A stretch of DNA of 64,000 nucleotides from Cunninghamella blakesleeana (GCA_017871115.1 JAFCIZ010000001.1:5437501-5501500), one strand, 5' to 3'; shown: positions 12,375 to 25,755, numbered from the stretch's first letter. Program-made: numbers and translations. Notes: a model not told the origin generated them from the letters alone.

Positions 12375-12692
12375 ATGCTACTTTTTTCATTCCATATTAC
12401 ACTTGTTCTATTATTATTATTTCCTTTTATTACAACCGGTTATAATGGCGATCCAAATGTTGGGTTGATTTTATATGCTCAAAATGGAAATACCCGTTCT
12501 GGTGTTTTAAGTGCCGATCATCGTTGTCAAAATTATCCTGATCAATTCCCAGTATCAAGTATAGAAAATAAAGGCTATGTACACTGTTCTTTATGGACGG
12601 AAGAAAATTGTCAAGGTCGTTTATATGTTGTTCCTGCTCATTATTCAATTGGTAAACCTTTAGGCGTTTCTTTTAAATCAGTTATTTGTTAA
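12375..12692 (+). CDS. Small secreted cysteine-containing protein, function unknown
   Basis: Intronless, 105 residues. Residues 1-22 form a typical signal peptide (LLFSFHITLVLLLLFPFITT) with likely cleavage near TTG/YN. The mature chain has four cysteines at 51, 71, 79 and 105; the last is the C-terminal residue, so two disulphides are plausible. Sequence around NPVG-like DPNVGLILYA and the C-x7-C pair does not match a family I can name. Size, signal peptide and even cysteine number fit the class of small secreted fungal proteins, which includes effectors, wall proteins and inhibitors; nothing here selects between them. The gene is convergent with the Ser/Asn-rich gene at 231 bp. The start is the first ATG of the hydrophobic segment; upstream ATGs in other frames run into T-rich untranslated sequence. 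Confidence 0.75.
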   Translation: MLLFSFHITLVLLLLFPFITTGYNGDPNVGLILYAQNGNTRSGVLSADHRCQNYPDQFPVSSIENKGYVHCSLWTEENCQGRLYVVPAHYSIGKPLGVSFKSVIC

Positions 12693-12923
12693 TAAATAAT
12701 TAAAAAATAACTACAATAAACTTTTTTATTATTATTTTTATTAATACAAAACAAATAAGTATATATATAATATTCTTTTTTATTTTAAGTTATAAATAAA
12801 TAAATAAATAGATAAAGGAAGTAATTAAAAATAAAATATAAAAAAAAAAAAAAACGAACGTAAAATAAACAAAAACAAATAATTATACAATATCATAAGA
12901 ATGATTTTTTTTTTTTAGTAATA

Positions 12924-15649
12924 TTACACTTTTTGTAATTTCATTTTTTTACCAAAAGATGATATCCTTTTCACAAAAGTAGTTTCTACAATATCATGTT
13001 GTAAATATGGAACAGTCAAAGAATAAGAAGATGAAGATGAAGGAACTGAAGGGGGTGAAGAGTGGTTTTTTTTCGATGATTTATGGCTTTTCGTTAAACC
13101 CGAGCTTATTTTAATTAATGCCGATTTGGATCGTTTAGGTTGTGGAGGAGGAGTTGGTGATAAAGTGGAAGAAGTGGAATGGTTAGGATGGCTTGTACCT
13201 AAAAGTTGTTCGTTAAGGGAAGTGGAAGAGGTAATATCTGATGGTTTAATAAGGTCAGCATGGGTCGATGAGGTAGGAATTGATAAAAAGGATGAAAAAG
13301 TAGATGATTTAGGAAGTGGTAAGGGTGGTTGATGAGGTGGCGTAGGTAAAGAAGAAGTATAGTCAGATGGGCTATCGACAAGGATAGACTCTTCGGACTG
13401 AACTGTTACAAAAGGTATAATAGGTTCCGAAGATTTGGTAGTGGTATGATCCAAGCTTTTCCTTTTATTAAGTGCGAAGGATGGTGATTTAGATGATGCA
13501 GATGATGTCGATCTTTGCCCTATTTTTGATCGTGAGTCAAGTGAAAGTGATCTAGATCTTTTTATATTAGATACTTCAACAACAACTGGGCGAGCCATGG
13601 TATAACTTGTGCGTCGTTTTGTAGATGAATTAGAATCATCATCTGGTTTACTAGGTAATGGTTTATGTTGTAATACAGGGGTTTTTGTAGCAACCATTAA
13701 TAAAGAAGTGGATGATGAATTATTTGTTGATGCCGATACAAGTGATAAATTAGACGAACTACAAGTAGATATATGTTTGTTGCTGGTGCTGCTATTTCTG
13801 TTGCTATCATTGCTATTATTTCTAGTGCTACTGTTACTGTCTCTTTTATTATTATTATTACTATTATTATTATCGTTATTATTTTCATTATTGATGGTGA
13901 TATTAGTATTACTGTTGCTATGGTTATGATGATTGCTATTATTAGAAGTGATATTGAGATTGGTATTGGTATTGTTATTGTTATTGTTATTATTATTATT
14001 AGATGTGATAGTTGATAAGGATACTGAAGAATTTGTATCTATTTGGCTGTGTCTTTGAATTGATAATGATGATTGTATTGAAGATGATTTATGTTGTTGA
14101 AGAGATGAAGATGAAGATGAACGTTTGTTATTAATGCTATCAGGGTGATCATATTTATTACTATTACTATTATTATTATTGTTATTGTTAGTATTATTAT
14201 TATTAAAGTTGGATTTATTAGTATGATGTGATTTATTGCTATACTTGGATTTATTATTACTATGGCTAGATTTATTATTATGACTAGATTTATTATTGTG
14301 TTTACTGCTTTGATGAGAAGAGGTTGAATGATTATTATGTCCAGTAACCAAAGCTGCAAGTCGTCGGATGGATTTCTTTTTAGAAAGTGATTTTTCAACA
14401 TTAAACACATTGACCAGACCATTTAATAAATCATGACTTTTATTTTTTGGTGATTCATCCATTTTTATTGTTGGTTGTTGTTCTTGTTTATATCTTAAAG
14501 AAGAAGATCTTACAGGTCTAGTGTGGTCTATTGGAGAAGGAGAGCTTGATGAACGTCTTCTAGAAGGATTAAAAGATGAAGTTGAGGATGAGGATGATAA
14601 AGGAGGAGTAGCCATAGGAGGAGGAGGCAAAGGAAATGATAAATTACGGGGCCTATTACTGATACTTGATCTTTTTTCGATCTCTTCTAAACTAAAACTT
14701 TCAAAAGCAGGTATTAAATTCATAAATGAATCTGTAGAGTATCTTAAAGATTGTCTTGATCGTCGTTTATTAGCATGTCTTGCACTAAAAGGTAATTCAG
14801 GTAATCTCGGGGCGGTACTAAGAGAAAGGTTAGTATCCACTTGAAAATCCATATCAAACATTGTCATTAATTCATTAGCCCATGTTTGTGCAATAATACT
14901 ATTTGGAGATAATCCTGTATCGCTAGTCCAGCTTAATCTACTTCTAAGGGTTGCTATGGATTTACGTCTTTGTTTATCATCATTTTTTGTTGTATTTAAT
15001 TTTGGACTTTCGGGTAAAGGCTTTAATTCTTTGTTGTAAAATATATCTACCGAAAGAGAAGCATCTGTATTTGAATATAATCCTGTAGGAACACTAGTTG
15101 TAAGATCTAATTGATTTTCATTTGGAGTAGTTAAAATATCGTCATCAGCCCAAAATTCCTCATCGTCGTCGTCAATCATATTCATAGGTTGAAAGGCTTC
15201 CATAGTTTGTATATATTGGTTAAATATTTGCTCTAAACTATCTTGAGTCATGTCATTTAAAGACCTACATATAGATAAAAAGAGGGCGTAAAAAGGAGGA
15301 GAAAGATAGAAAAATTAGGTTCAATTTTTTTATTGGTTTAAATATTGGTTTCATATTTAAAAAACTTTTCTTCTTTTTTAGTTTTTTTTATATAAACTTA
15401 CTCTGGAGTAAAGAATTCCCAACGACGCATTTGATCTAACCATTCAGGAGGAGTGTCATTATAAATAGCTTCACTCATATTTTTAATAAGAGCAGTTCTA
15501 CGCATAGTAGTAGCATCGGGTGGAGAAAAAGTTAGTTGAGCTAGTTTATAATTAGAAATAGCTGCAAGTTGAATTGGATTATCCATAGAAGTTAAAGGAG
15601 TGGTGGTTTTATATTGCTCATCATCTTCACAGGTAATAGCCTGCGACAT
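12924..15649 (-). CDS. Large Ser/Asn-rich disordered protein, function unknown
   Basis: Two exons (15402-15649 and 12924-15264) join in phase to 862 residues. The N-terminal 200 residues look ordered in parts: an acidic start, a conserved-looking PPEWLDQMRRWEFFTPE, then an acidic DDDDEEFWADDD motif and IIAQTWANELMTMFDMD. From about residue 200 the chain is low complexity, rich in Ser, Asn, His and Lys, with long Asn runs encoded by AAT/AAC repeats, Pro-rich patches (PLPPPPMATPPL, PTPPPQPKR) and many basic RS-type motifs that look like kinase or 14-3-3 sites. The last residues are basic (RISSFGKKMKLQKV). I do not recognise a domain. It may be a phosphoregulated scaffold, but that is only inference from composition. 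Its promoter is shared with NOT1 in a 646-bp divergent spacer. Confidence 0.75.
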
Positions 15650-15948
15650 GGTGAATAATAATAAGTAGGCAATTAATAAAATATATAATATATATATATA
15701 TAATAAAAGGTTAAGCTATAAAAAAAAAAAAAAAAAAAAGTGAAAGAGGAAAGAAAGAAAAAGAAAGAAAAAAAAAGGGGGAGATAATAATTTTTATTTT
15801 TTAATTTTTCTGCGTATAAATACTCGTGGTGGTACTTGAAATAAATCTCCGCACTAATTTTTTTTTAGTTGCAAGGCCACTGGACCATTGACTCTTATGG
15901 CTTTAATAATGTAGTAGATTTTAATAATGAATTTAATTATAAAAAATA

Positions 15949-15960
15949 GCGGACATTAAC
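15949..15960 (+). promoter_or_regulatory. CGGA-TTAAC element
   Basis: GCGGACATTAAC, the middle of three copies between two divergent genes. The 3-nt spacing (ACA) between GCGG and TTAA is shared with several other copies. Confidence 0.35.
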
Positions 15961-16090
15961 AAAGTATCCCGATATTTTTATTTAACTTTATTAACATTTT
16001 TTTAATATGAAAAAAAAATAAAATAAAGCTTCTTGCTTCAATAAATGAAAAGTTTTATACTTAAAAAAAAAACATAAAAATTAAAGCAGT

Positions 16091-16105
16091 GTTTAAATTC
16101 CGCCC
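16091..16105 (-). promoter_or_regulatory. CGGA-TTTAAAC element
   Basis: Minus strand GGGCGGAATTTAAAC, about 190 bp upstream of the NOT1 start codon. A well matched copy of the recurrent element. Confidence 0.35.
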
Positions 16106-16284
16106 TATTTATTTTTGTATAGTCGACTCTTTTTATTTTTATTTTTCACTCTCTTTTTCTTCCTCTTTACTTTTTTATAATATATAAAAATTTACAATAT
16201 ATATATATACACATATATATATATATATATATAATTTATATTTTATTATAATACACTTATATAACTATAAATAAAAAAAAGAAA

Positions 16285-16299
16285 ATGTACTTATTATGA
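16285..16299 (+). promoter_or_regulatory. Four-codon uORF overlapping the NOT1 start codon
   Basis: ATG TAC TTA TTA TGA. Its TGA stop overlaps the main NOT1 ATG at 16296-16298 in the arrangement ATGA, so ribosomes starting at the upstream ATG end exactly at the main start. If the transcript begins upstream of 16285 this could lower NOT1 translation or feed reinitiation. Confidence 0.5.
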
Positions 16300-17504
16300 A
16301 TATTGAAACTAATTACCCAAATACTTTTCAACCAGTCTCATCAAGCTTTATTAAAGTACTTAAAGCCCAAGTTACTCTTATTTTAAACAATCTTAATAAC
16401 GAAAACTATCCAAGTAGTATATCCGAAATTATTTCTGTAAGTTAAAACTTATTTTAAAAAATTATTTTTATTCAAGGAAAATGGAATTTATGCTATTTTG
16501 TATTATTATGGAAGCATATAATAAAAAAAGGTGGAGTTTTTTTTTTGAGGGATATAAAAAACACGTCGTGACTTTTTACGTGGGCAAAAAATAAAAAACA
16601 CTTATATACTAATTTTTTTTTCTCTTCCCTTCTTTTTCTTTCTTCTTTCTCTTTCTTCCTCTCTCGCTTTCACTTTTTTTTTTAAATTTTTTTATTTTTT
16701 ATTTTACCCTTACTATTATTTTTTATTTTTTATTGTATAATATATAATTATACTTTTTTTTTATTATTATTTGTATATATTTATATATAGCTTGTTGAAA
16801 CTTACGGGGAAAGCATTCAACAACACTTAATACAATTCACTTTAACGGAACACTACAGCAAGCAACCTTTCGTTGACAATAGTATATATATTCAACTCCT
16901 AAAAGACATCACTCAAGTTAGGCAAGATAATTCGAAATCTTCACTCGTTAGTTTTGGTGAATCTTTGCTTCAGTTTATTTGTAAATCTGATACTATAACA
17001 ACAAGTAAACAATTTATTTTAGCTGACTTATTTGAACAACTAAAATTTGACGGATTTGACAAATTAACTGTATCATCTTTTATTACTACTCATTGTACAA
17101 ATCAACATATTGTATTACAAGGTATATATAATTAGGCGTATATTATAAACAACTATATAAACTGATTATTTTTTTTATTTTTAACGTGAACTATATTTTT
17201 TAACCTTCTTTTTGTTCTTCCCTCTCCCTATCTCCTCTTAAAATAGCCAAAGCACTTTGTATTAAAAACTTCAATTGTGGTCTAAATATTCTCTCTAGTT
17301 TACAATCCACTCCACAACTCACTTTACTTTGGATTTTCGATTTTATTAAATATATTATAACAACAAACGAAGCAACCATTTTACAAATTAAAGATATCCA
17401 AGCTTACACCGCTGTGGCTTCTGATCACCTCTCTAACAAGCTTATTCCCTTAGAAATTGAACAATATATTAACAATAATAATAATAATAATATGACTGGG
17501 TATG

Positions 17505-17535
<31 letters not shown>

Positions 17536-20500
17536 AAAGGATATTTAGAGTGGGAGTAAAATAGGGAGAGAGAGAGGAATAAATAATAATAAGAAAAGGA
17601 CAAAGAAGATATGCAAAGGGGATTCTAATTATTCATATAATCCATAATATTTTTATTACACTGTTTATTTATATATAGAAATAATACGAATACAAATACC
17701 AATGCCAATGAAGGCTTACTTAGTAAACTTATGCTAGAAGCTGGTTATGAATGTTGTAGTTCTACTTCTTCTGTAAAAGATTTACTTAGTAGTGTAAATA
17801 AAAAAATCGAAGAAAAAGATATAGCCGAATGTCTTGGATGTATGGTACGTACGTATACAAATATGACTGGTGTTGGTAGTGGTGGGTCTTCAAATAGATC
17901 CAATTGGGGTGTCGAGCATTTTGTTTCAGCTGTAAAGGAAACTGTAAGTTTTTGAATTTTACTTTGTATTAATCATAATTATCATTGCAATTATTCATAT
18001 ATGAACATATTTTTAATTTCAGTTTTTGATTTTACTTTACTTTATTTTCTATTTTTTTTTATTAGGTCCCTGATCTTGATTGGTATAAAGTTATTGAAAA
18101 TCTTGATTATGAACATTTCTTTGTATATGATACAAAAGGTTTAGATATATTAATTCGTGCATGGAAAGAATGCCCAAAGGTATTTGTTTATTTTTATTTA
18201 TTTTTAAATTATATATATAATAGAATAAGGGAATATGTACTAACATACTATCATGCTTCAATTATCAACATTTTGTATTTTATTTCATTTTTTTAGGAGG
18301 AACCATTTCCAGCAAATAAATTTTTTGGTAAATGGAATAATTTGAAAGGTCAACTTAGCGCTTTGTATCAAATGGCAAATGTATCAACAGATGTTGTAAG
18401 TTTTGTAGCTTGTTCTCAACGTAAAGTGATTGATGTTGATGATTTCAAAACGTCCAGCCAAAGCATTAAGTCAATGGCGAGTCAATTGGTAAATTCTCAG
18501 CTTAACTCTTTAGATCTTATTGAATGCGTGATCAATTTAGCAGATACAGCTATTGCAGATGATGTTTCAGTATTTTTAGAAATGATGACACATAAATCTC
18601 CTGAATTAGTATTCACTGGTCTTCTTCAAGTACAGGTAACTAATTACTATAAAAGTTAAATAATGAAACACTTAAAAAAGAAAAAAAATTGAAGGATGAA
18701 AAATAATAACAATAACACATATTTTAAATATTTACTCTTTACACCATTCTATTTTTTTATGCGTATATATAATATAGCCTATCACAAATAATATACATAA
18801 AGATTTACTACGACGTTTATTGCTAATTTACTTGAATGGAAACCCTGGTAGCACACTTGTGCTTACGAAATTATGGCAAATCAATCCTGAATTTTTAGCA
18901 AAAAGTTTATTGGAATTATACAGTAAAGATGCAACAACATTAACACGTATACTCGATATCACTCATGAATTAAAGGTAAATATATAAAGATATACATTTG
19001 TATACCAATGAATGATTAAATAAGAGCTGAAAAAACCTATGGTACAAGAATTTCTCACATATATATGTATCTATATTACATGTGTGTTTTATTTTAGATA
19101 TTACCTAATATGCTTGATGTCCAACCAGTATATTTTGCAATTGATTTAGCAGCACTTGCATCACGAAGGGAATATCTCAATTTGGAAAAATGGTTACAAG
19201 ATAAAATTAGTGAATTTAAAGATGGATTTGTTAGATCATGTATAGAATTTTTAGCTCAAAAAATATCCTCAGAAATATCACGACAAGAAACAAATACTCC
19301 TCCAACAACTATACCATTATCATTAGAAAGCATGACAACCTTTCTTAAGGTTTTATCCGAAAGGTAGCCAACATAAAAACAATAAAAACAATTGAATGTT
19401 TATATGATAGAAATTGAATGTTATAAGACTTATATATATCTATTTATTTATTTTTATAATAATAGTACTATGTCTCAAGATAATACCGAAATGCTTAAGG
19501 AAGTACAAAGTATATGTTTACAGACCTACCCTAAATTGATGAATATTAGAACACAAGCTGAACCTGGATCTACTGGTAGTGAAGTATCTTTTAAACCTGA
19601 AGTTGAAAATGAAGCCAATGCATATTATGAGCGTATTTATAGTGGGGAAATGTCTGTAGATGATATCATTGAACGACTTAAAATGTTTAGTAAATCTAAG
19701 GACACGCATGAACAAGACATCTTTGCTTGTATGATTCACAACTTGTTTGACGAATATCATTTTTTCCCCAAATATCCAGACAAAGAATTATCAATTACTA
19801 GCACTCTATTTGGATCGCTTATTCAACACCAATTAGTTTCGTATGCTCCTTTAGGTATTGCTCTACGATGTGTACTGGATGCATTAAGAAATCCTCCTGG
19901 TAGCAAAATGTATAATTTTGGTATTCAAGCTATTACTCAATTTCAACAACGTCTTCCTGAATGGCCACAATATTGTACTCATTTAAACCAAATCCCTCAC
20001 TTACATTCCAATACCGAATTAATTAGAATTGTTAATGCCGTACTCAAAAATAGTCAATTGCCTAACACTACCCTTGATGATAATGCTATGCCTAATTTAG
20101 CAGCTGTTTCAAACCAACCATCCACTAATGAAAAACAACAACAGCAACAACAACAACAACAATCACAGCAACCACAGCAACAAAATAAAATTGTTTTTAC
20201 ATCCATTCATATTCCTCCAACACCACCTTTACCTATGGCAGCGAATGATTCTGAAGCTGGTAACTCACAATATGAAGCTCCTGAAGAAGCTACACAAGAT
20301 AAAATTCTATTTATCATCAATAATGTAGCCAGAAATAATATGGATACAAAACTTGCAGAATTAAAAACACTGTTAGATCAGAAAAATTATCAATGGTTTA
20401 GTAATTATTTGGTAGTAAAACGTGCAAGTATTGAACCAAATTATCATGATCTTTATTTATTACTTTTGGATGCAATTGATAACCGCCTATTACGTGAACA

Positions 20501-21800
20501 CATTCTTCGAGAAACTTTTGCAAATATTCAAATATTATTAAACTCTGAAAAAACGGTATCCTCTTCGTCGGAACGTGCTTTATTAAAGAATTTGGGCTCT
20601 TGGCTCGGTGGTATGACTTTGGCAAGGAATAAACCTATAAAACACAAGAATATTTCTTTCAAGGTATGTTTAAAAAATAAGTATATATAATAATAATAAA
20701 AAGGGGTACATAAAAATATATGATAAAATAAAACTACAAATAATAAATATTTAAAATTGTAATTAAATTAAACTTTTTTTTTAAATAATAATAATAATAA
20801 TAATAATAGGAGCTTTTATTAGAAGGATATGACAGTAACAGGCTTATAGTGGTTATTCCTTTTGTTTGTAAAGTTTTAGAACAATGTAGTAATAGTAAAG
20901 TATTCAAACCTCCTAATCCATGGGTAATGGCTATTTTAAAATTATTGGTTGAATTATATCAATATGCAGATCTCAAGTTGAATCTCAAGTTTGAAATTGA
21001 AGTCCTCTGTAAAAGCTTATCTTTGGAATTAAAAGGTATATACATATTAATTTACATAAAAGCATTTTATAAAAAAAATAAAGCCATTATCATATATTAA
21101 TATATATTTAAACTCTTTTATAGATATTGAAGCAACAACAGTACTAAAAAATCGACGCCCACGTGCTACTACTTCCAAAAGCTCTATTGTTGATGCACTT
21201 GCTAAAGGTGATGGATCATTAATGGCACCAAGTAGTGATGGGAGGTTACTTGCAAATAATCAACCATTACAAAACACTGGGTTGGAAGCCGAAATGGATG
21301 AAGGACAAATTGCATTACCAAACCTTGCACCTTATATTACTTTTAACCCTCAAATTATTATGTATACATCTCAACCTGCTACCAAACGACTTGTACTTCA
21401 AGCAATCAACCGTTCTATCAGAGAAGTAAGTATATATATATATATATATATATATTAATACAAAAATCAAAATAAAATTTATATTTACACTAAAACAATG
21501 TGAATCTTTTTTATATATTTTATGTACATTATTTATAGATTATTGACCCTGTAGTGGATAGATCTGTTGCAATTGCTTCCGTTTCAACACGTGATCTTGT
21601 GGCAAAGGATTTTGCTATGGAATCTGATGAAAATAAAATGCGAAAGGCAGCTCACTTAATGGCTCAAAACCTGGCCGGTAGTTTAGCTATGGTCACTTGT
21701 AAAGAACCTTTACGACTTACATTAACAACTAATTTAAGGAATGTCTTTTTATCAAATGGATTAGCTGATGTAAGTAACTAACACATAAATGCATACATAC

Positions 21801-21846
<46 letters not shown>

Positions 21847-24800
21847 TAATAATAAACAATAATTAATGATTAATTAATACCAATAATATATGCATTTTTT
21901 TTTCTTTAAATAGAATATGTTGGAACAAGCTGTACAATTAACTGTATCTGATAATATTGAATTAGTATGTGCTGTTATTGAAAAAGCTGCTATGGAAAAA
22001 GCTACTATTGAAGTTGACGAATATTTAATGGTAGCATTTGCAAATAGAAAAAGACATCGTGAACAACGTCCTGGGCAGCCTTATTATGATATGGAAATTC
22101 TTGCAGCTTCAAGATTTCCTAGTTCACTTCCTGAACCTCTTCGTGCAAAACCTGATACTTTACAACCTAATCAACTACGTGTGTATGAAGACTTTTCAAG
22201 GATTCCACGTACACCTGCATCTATTGTACCTCCGCAAATGAATCCTGGATTTGATATGAATCGCAATAATCGTGGAGGTATGACTAATATGGAACCCAAC
22301 CTTGGCTATGGTTATACTGGAGCAATGGGTTCAGTACCCATGGGTGTAGATAATCCCAATATTGGATATGATAATGGATTAATGGGCCAAATCAGTGCTC
22401 ACCAGATTTTAGAACGATTTGCTCAATATATTACAGAATTAGAAAAATTAATCATGTCACCTCAAGTCACACAATTTACTAGTTTTCAATCACTACCACC
22501 TATGCATGATATACGTGTAATTATTCGACAAATCCCTTTACTCGCCATATCAAGCTTTGACAAAGTAGAAGCAGCTCGTACTTTTGCTCAAAAAGTTGTA
22601 CAATTATTATACAAGAGTGAAACACAGTTAGCTAGAGAAACTTATGTTATGCTCTTAGAACAATTATGTGATGTATCTCCTAACGTTGGTTCTTTGGTAA
22701 CTCAATGGCTGACTCATGCTGATGATGAACGAAAATACAACGTCCCAGTAACAGTGGCATTAATTAAGGCTGGCCTGATTAATCTCCCTGAACAAGATCA
22801 AGAATTGGCAATATTAATAGATAGTGGACGTGCAAGCGCAATTGATTTTACTGCTCGACTCATCCGTGCATGCCTATTTAGTGAAGATACAATGAACCTA
22901 ATCTCTAGACAGGAATTTGCAGCATCACTAGAAGCATTTAGTCATTTAAGAGGCAATGTACCTGAAAGTGTTTTAATATTAATGGAAGAAATGCGTCGTC
23001 AGACTTCTCAACAACAACAACAACAACAAAATAATAATAATATTAATAATACTGCAAATGGTATTGCTAACGGAAATAAAGATGCCATAAATGATGATAC
23101 AAATTTACGTGAGCAACTTCAATATCTATTTGCTGAATGGGTCCATTTACTCCAACACCCTAATACAACAGAAAAAGTACAACAAAACTTTATATTACAA
23201 TTATCGCAACAAAATATTTTTAAAGTGGATGATATTACACCGTTATTTTATAGAGTATGTTTAGAAGCATCCATTCAACATGCTATTAAATATAAACAAA
23301 TACCACCTAATGCAAATCAACCATCAGCTGTAACAGCAGCTACTATGGCTTATCAGCCTATTGATGCCTTTTCAAAATTAATTGTTGGTCTCTTACAACA
23401 ACAATTACAACAACAACCGCCATCATCAACTACATCTAATAAATTATCACAATTTTCTAAAACGCTTTCCGTTATTGTACTTGTACTATCACAGCATCAT
23501 GAACATAGACGTCAACAATTTGATCAACGACCATTTTTGCGACTATTTACAAGTTTGTTGACGGATATACATACTGTAGAACAACAGCTTCAAGGTGTAT
23601 ATATTAGCGCACTCATTACTATTGCAAACACTTTACATACTTTACAACCTTCACATTTTCCTGGATTTACTTTTGCATGGTTACAATTGGTTTCTCACCG
23701 TTTATTTATGCCAAAATTGTTATTAGCTGATAATCAAGCTGTAAGTAGCCTTTTTTTTCTTATTTTTATTGTTTTAAAAAAACAGAAAAAAAGAGTAATA
23801 TGAACCAATATTACGACCACCCAACTTATATATTATTTTTATATATGAATGATTATTCAACTGTTTTTTTTTTTTAGGGATGGCCAATATTTGAACGATT
23901 ATTAACTGATCTATTCCAATTTTTGGTACCATTCTTACGTGACGTGGAATTGAAAGATACAACAAGAATGCTTTATCGTGGAACACTTCGTGTCTTATTA
24001 GTTCTTCTTCATGATTTCCCAGAATTTTTATGTGATTATCATTATAGTTTTTGCGATGTAATTCCATCTTCATGTATTCAGCTACGTAATCTTATCCTTA
24101 GTGCTTTCCCAAGAAATATGAGATTACCTGATCCTTTTACACCAAACCTTAAAGTTGATCTTTTACCAGAAATCAAACAATCACCTAGAATTCTATCCAA
24201 TTATGAAGCACCATTAGAAGTAAATCATTTTAAACAATCCATTGATAAATATATTCTAGACTCACAAGATAAAACCTTTTTAAATCAACTTATGGGTAAA
24301 TTATTATTATCAGCCAACAATAATAACAACAACAACAATAATAATAATAATGATACGAATGAACAACAGCAACATAATGAAAGTCGATACAATATTCCTC
24401 TTATTAACTCATTGGTCTTTTATATTGGTATTACAAGTATCACACAAAACATCCCTGGTAACCAAGGTGCTGCTATAGAAATATTTCAACACCTATTAGT
24501 GGAACTTGATTCTGAAGGTAAAAGAAAAGGAAAACAAGTAAAATAAAAATTGAAATGATTGTACTTTTTTTTTTAATATTAATTTATTACTATTATTTTT
24601 ATTATTATAATAACGATAGGTCGATATATATTCCTAAGCGCCATTGCCAACCAATTAAGATATCCAAATAGCCACACTCATTATTTCAGCTGTGTTTTAT
24701 TGTATTTATTTGCAGAAAGTAAAAAAGAAATCATCAAAGAACAGATCACTAGGGTACTTTTGGAACGTTTAATTGTAAATCGACCACATCCATGGGGATT

Positions 24801-25035
24801 ATTAATTACTTTTATTGAATTAATTAAAAATCCTGGCTATAACTTTTGGAATCATTCCTTTACAAGATGTGCCACTGATATCGAACGATTATTTGAAAGT
24901 GTATCTAGGTATATATTATATTATACAAAAAATAGAAACATAAAAATAAATTCAAAAAAAAGTAAAGGATGATAATTTATTAACTTTATTTTATTTTTAT
25001 TTATTCGTTTTAATAGATCCATCAATCAAATCTAA
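16296..25035 (+). CDS. NOT1: CCR4-NOT complex scaffold subunit NOT1
   Basis: Central scaffold of the CCR4-NOT deadenylase, acting in cytoplasmic mRNA decay and repression. Sixteen exons (16296-16436, 16791-17121, 17247-17499, 17679-17943, 18066-18179, 18297-18635, 18778-18975, 19098-19363, 19466-20663, 20810-21035, 21124-21425, 21539-21769, 21914-23740, 23878-24517, 24620-24908, 25017-25035) join in phase to 2212 residues, between the yeast and human lengths. An N-terminal helical-repeat region comes first, then a Gln-rich linker near residue 860-875, the MIF4G domain that binds the CAF1 deadenylase (about 910-1110), the CAF40-binding DUF3819 region (about 1180-1385; [19 protein letters not shown]), and the C-terminal NOT1 module that binds NOT2/NOT3 (about 1897-2212; [37 protein letters not shown]). 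The last exon is only 19 nt and adds the final codons. Intron 1 is unusually long (354 nt). Confidence 0.96.
16437..16790 (+). other. Long first intron of NOT1 with promoter-like sequence
   Basis: At 354 nt it is more than twice the usual intron here. It holds CACGTCGTGA and TACGTGGGC (16562-16585), then a long T/C-rich block and TATAATATATA near 16735 just before the acceptor. It may carry an enhancer or an alternative promoter; this is inference. Confidence 0.4.
17505..17538. repeat. T24-A10 homopolymer palindrome in NOT1 intron 3
   Basis: About 24 T directly followed by about 10 A, right after the GTATGT donor. One of many T(n)A(n) tracts in spacers and introns here. Confidence 0.9.
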
Positions 25036-25738
25036 ATATACGCTTACTTTTAAATTAAAATTTGTCTGATTATAAATTTTTATATATACTATCACTATTT
25101 CTATAATTATTGTTGTTATTTTATTTTATTTTATTTCACTTTTTAGTTTTATATAATTTCATTAGCATAGTTTGTTTATGTATCATAGTAATAAAAATAT
25201 ATTTCATTTTCTTTTATATATGTCTGTATGCATTACATATTTTGCTTCATTTTTCTTTTATATATGTCTATATTAATATAGGAACGTGACCATAGATATG
25301 ATATCATGTGTATAAAATTATATATGGAAAAAAAAAAATAACCCTGATTTTTTCATTTTTATACATGTAATTTCTCCACATCTGGACCGAATATAGTAAA
25401 TAAACTCTAGTAAGCAAGAAAAATACAAGATGTTTTTTACGTAGATACGTATTAAATTACTTTTTTTACGCAAAATGAACTCATTAATATCACTTGATTT
25501 ATTTAATTTTTTTAATAAATTTCAAATATGTTATTAAAATAAAAATACATATAAAAACTATGAGCAAATAAAAGGATTGAAATGTCATCATCACCCGTTC
25601 TTTTTTTTAAAAAAAATCCTTTAGTCTCCCGAATATATTACTTTTTTTAACCGAAACCCTTTTTTTTTTTTTTTCCAGTCATAATTTTAATATATATTTT
25701 TTTAATCAATCAATGATAACCATTATCTAAGATAATCA

Positions 25739-25755
25739 TTTTTTTTTTTTTTTCG

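Larger units (their letters stand above)
15650..16295. promoter_or_regulatory. Divergent promoter between the Ser/Asn-rich gene and NOT1
   Basis: 646 bp with poly-A near 15720, a purine-rich block 15740-15785, and three copies of the CGGA element: GCGGAGATTTAT on the minus strand (15841-15852), GCGGACATTAAC (15949-15960) and GGGCGGAATTTAAAC on the minus strand (16091-16105). TATA repeats at 16200-16232 precede the NOT1 start. A short uORF begins at 16285. Confidence 0.55.

Noticed and set aside
12197..12468. Two overlapping open frames upstream of the secreted protein
   Set aside because: Phe/Ile/Tyr-rich translation of T-runs and TATA repeats in the presumed promoter and 5' UTR.
13126..14844. 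Several open frames on the plus strand opposite the Ser/Asn-rich gene, and frame-shifted minus ones
   Set aside because: They are mirror readings of AAT/TCA-type repeats (long Leu, Ile or Val runs) and lack any domain.
24909..24972. C-terminal extension of NOT1 ([10 protein letters not shown])
   Set aside because: Read-through of the last intron; the GTATAT donor at 24909 and the acceptor at 25016 give a short in-phase last exon ending SRSINQI.
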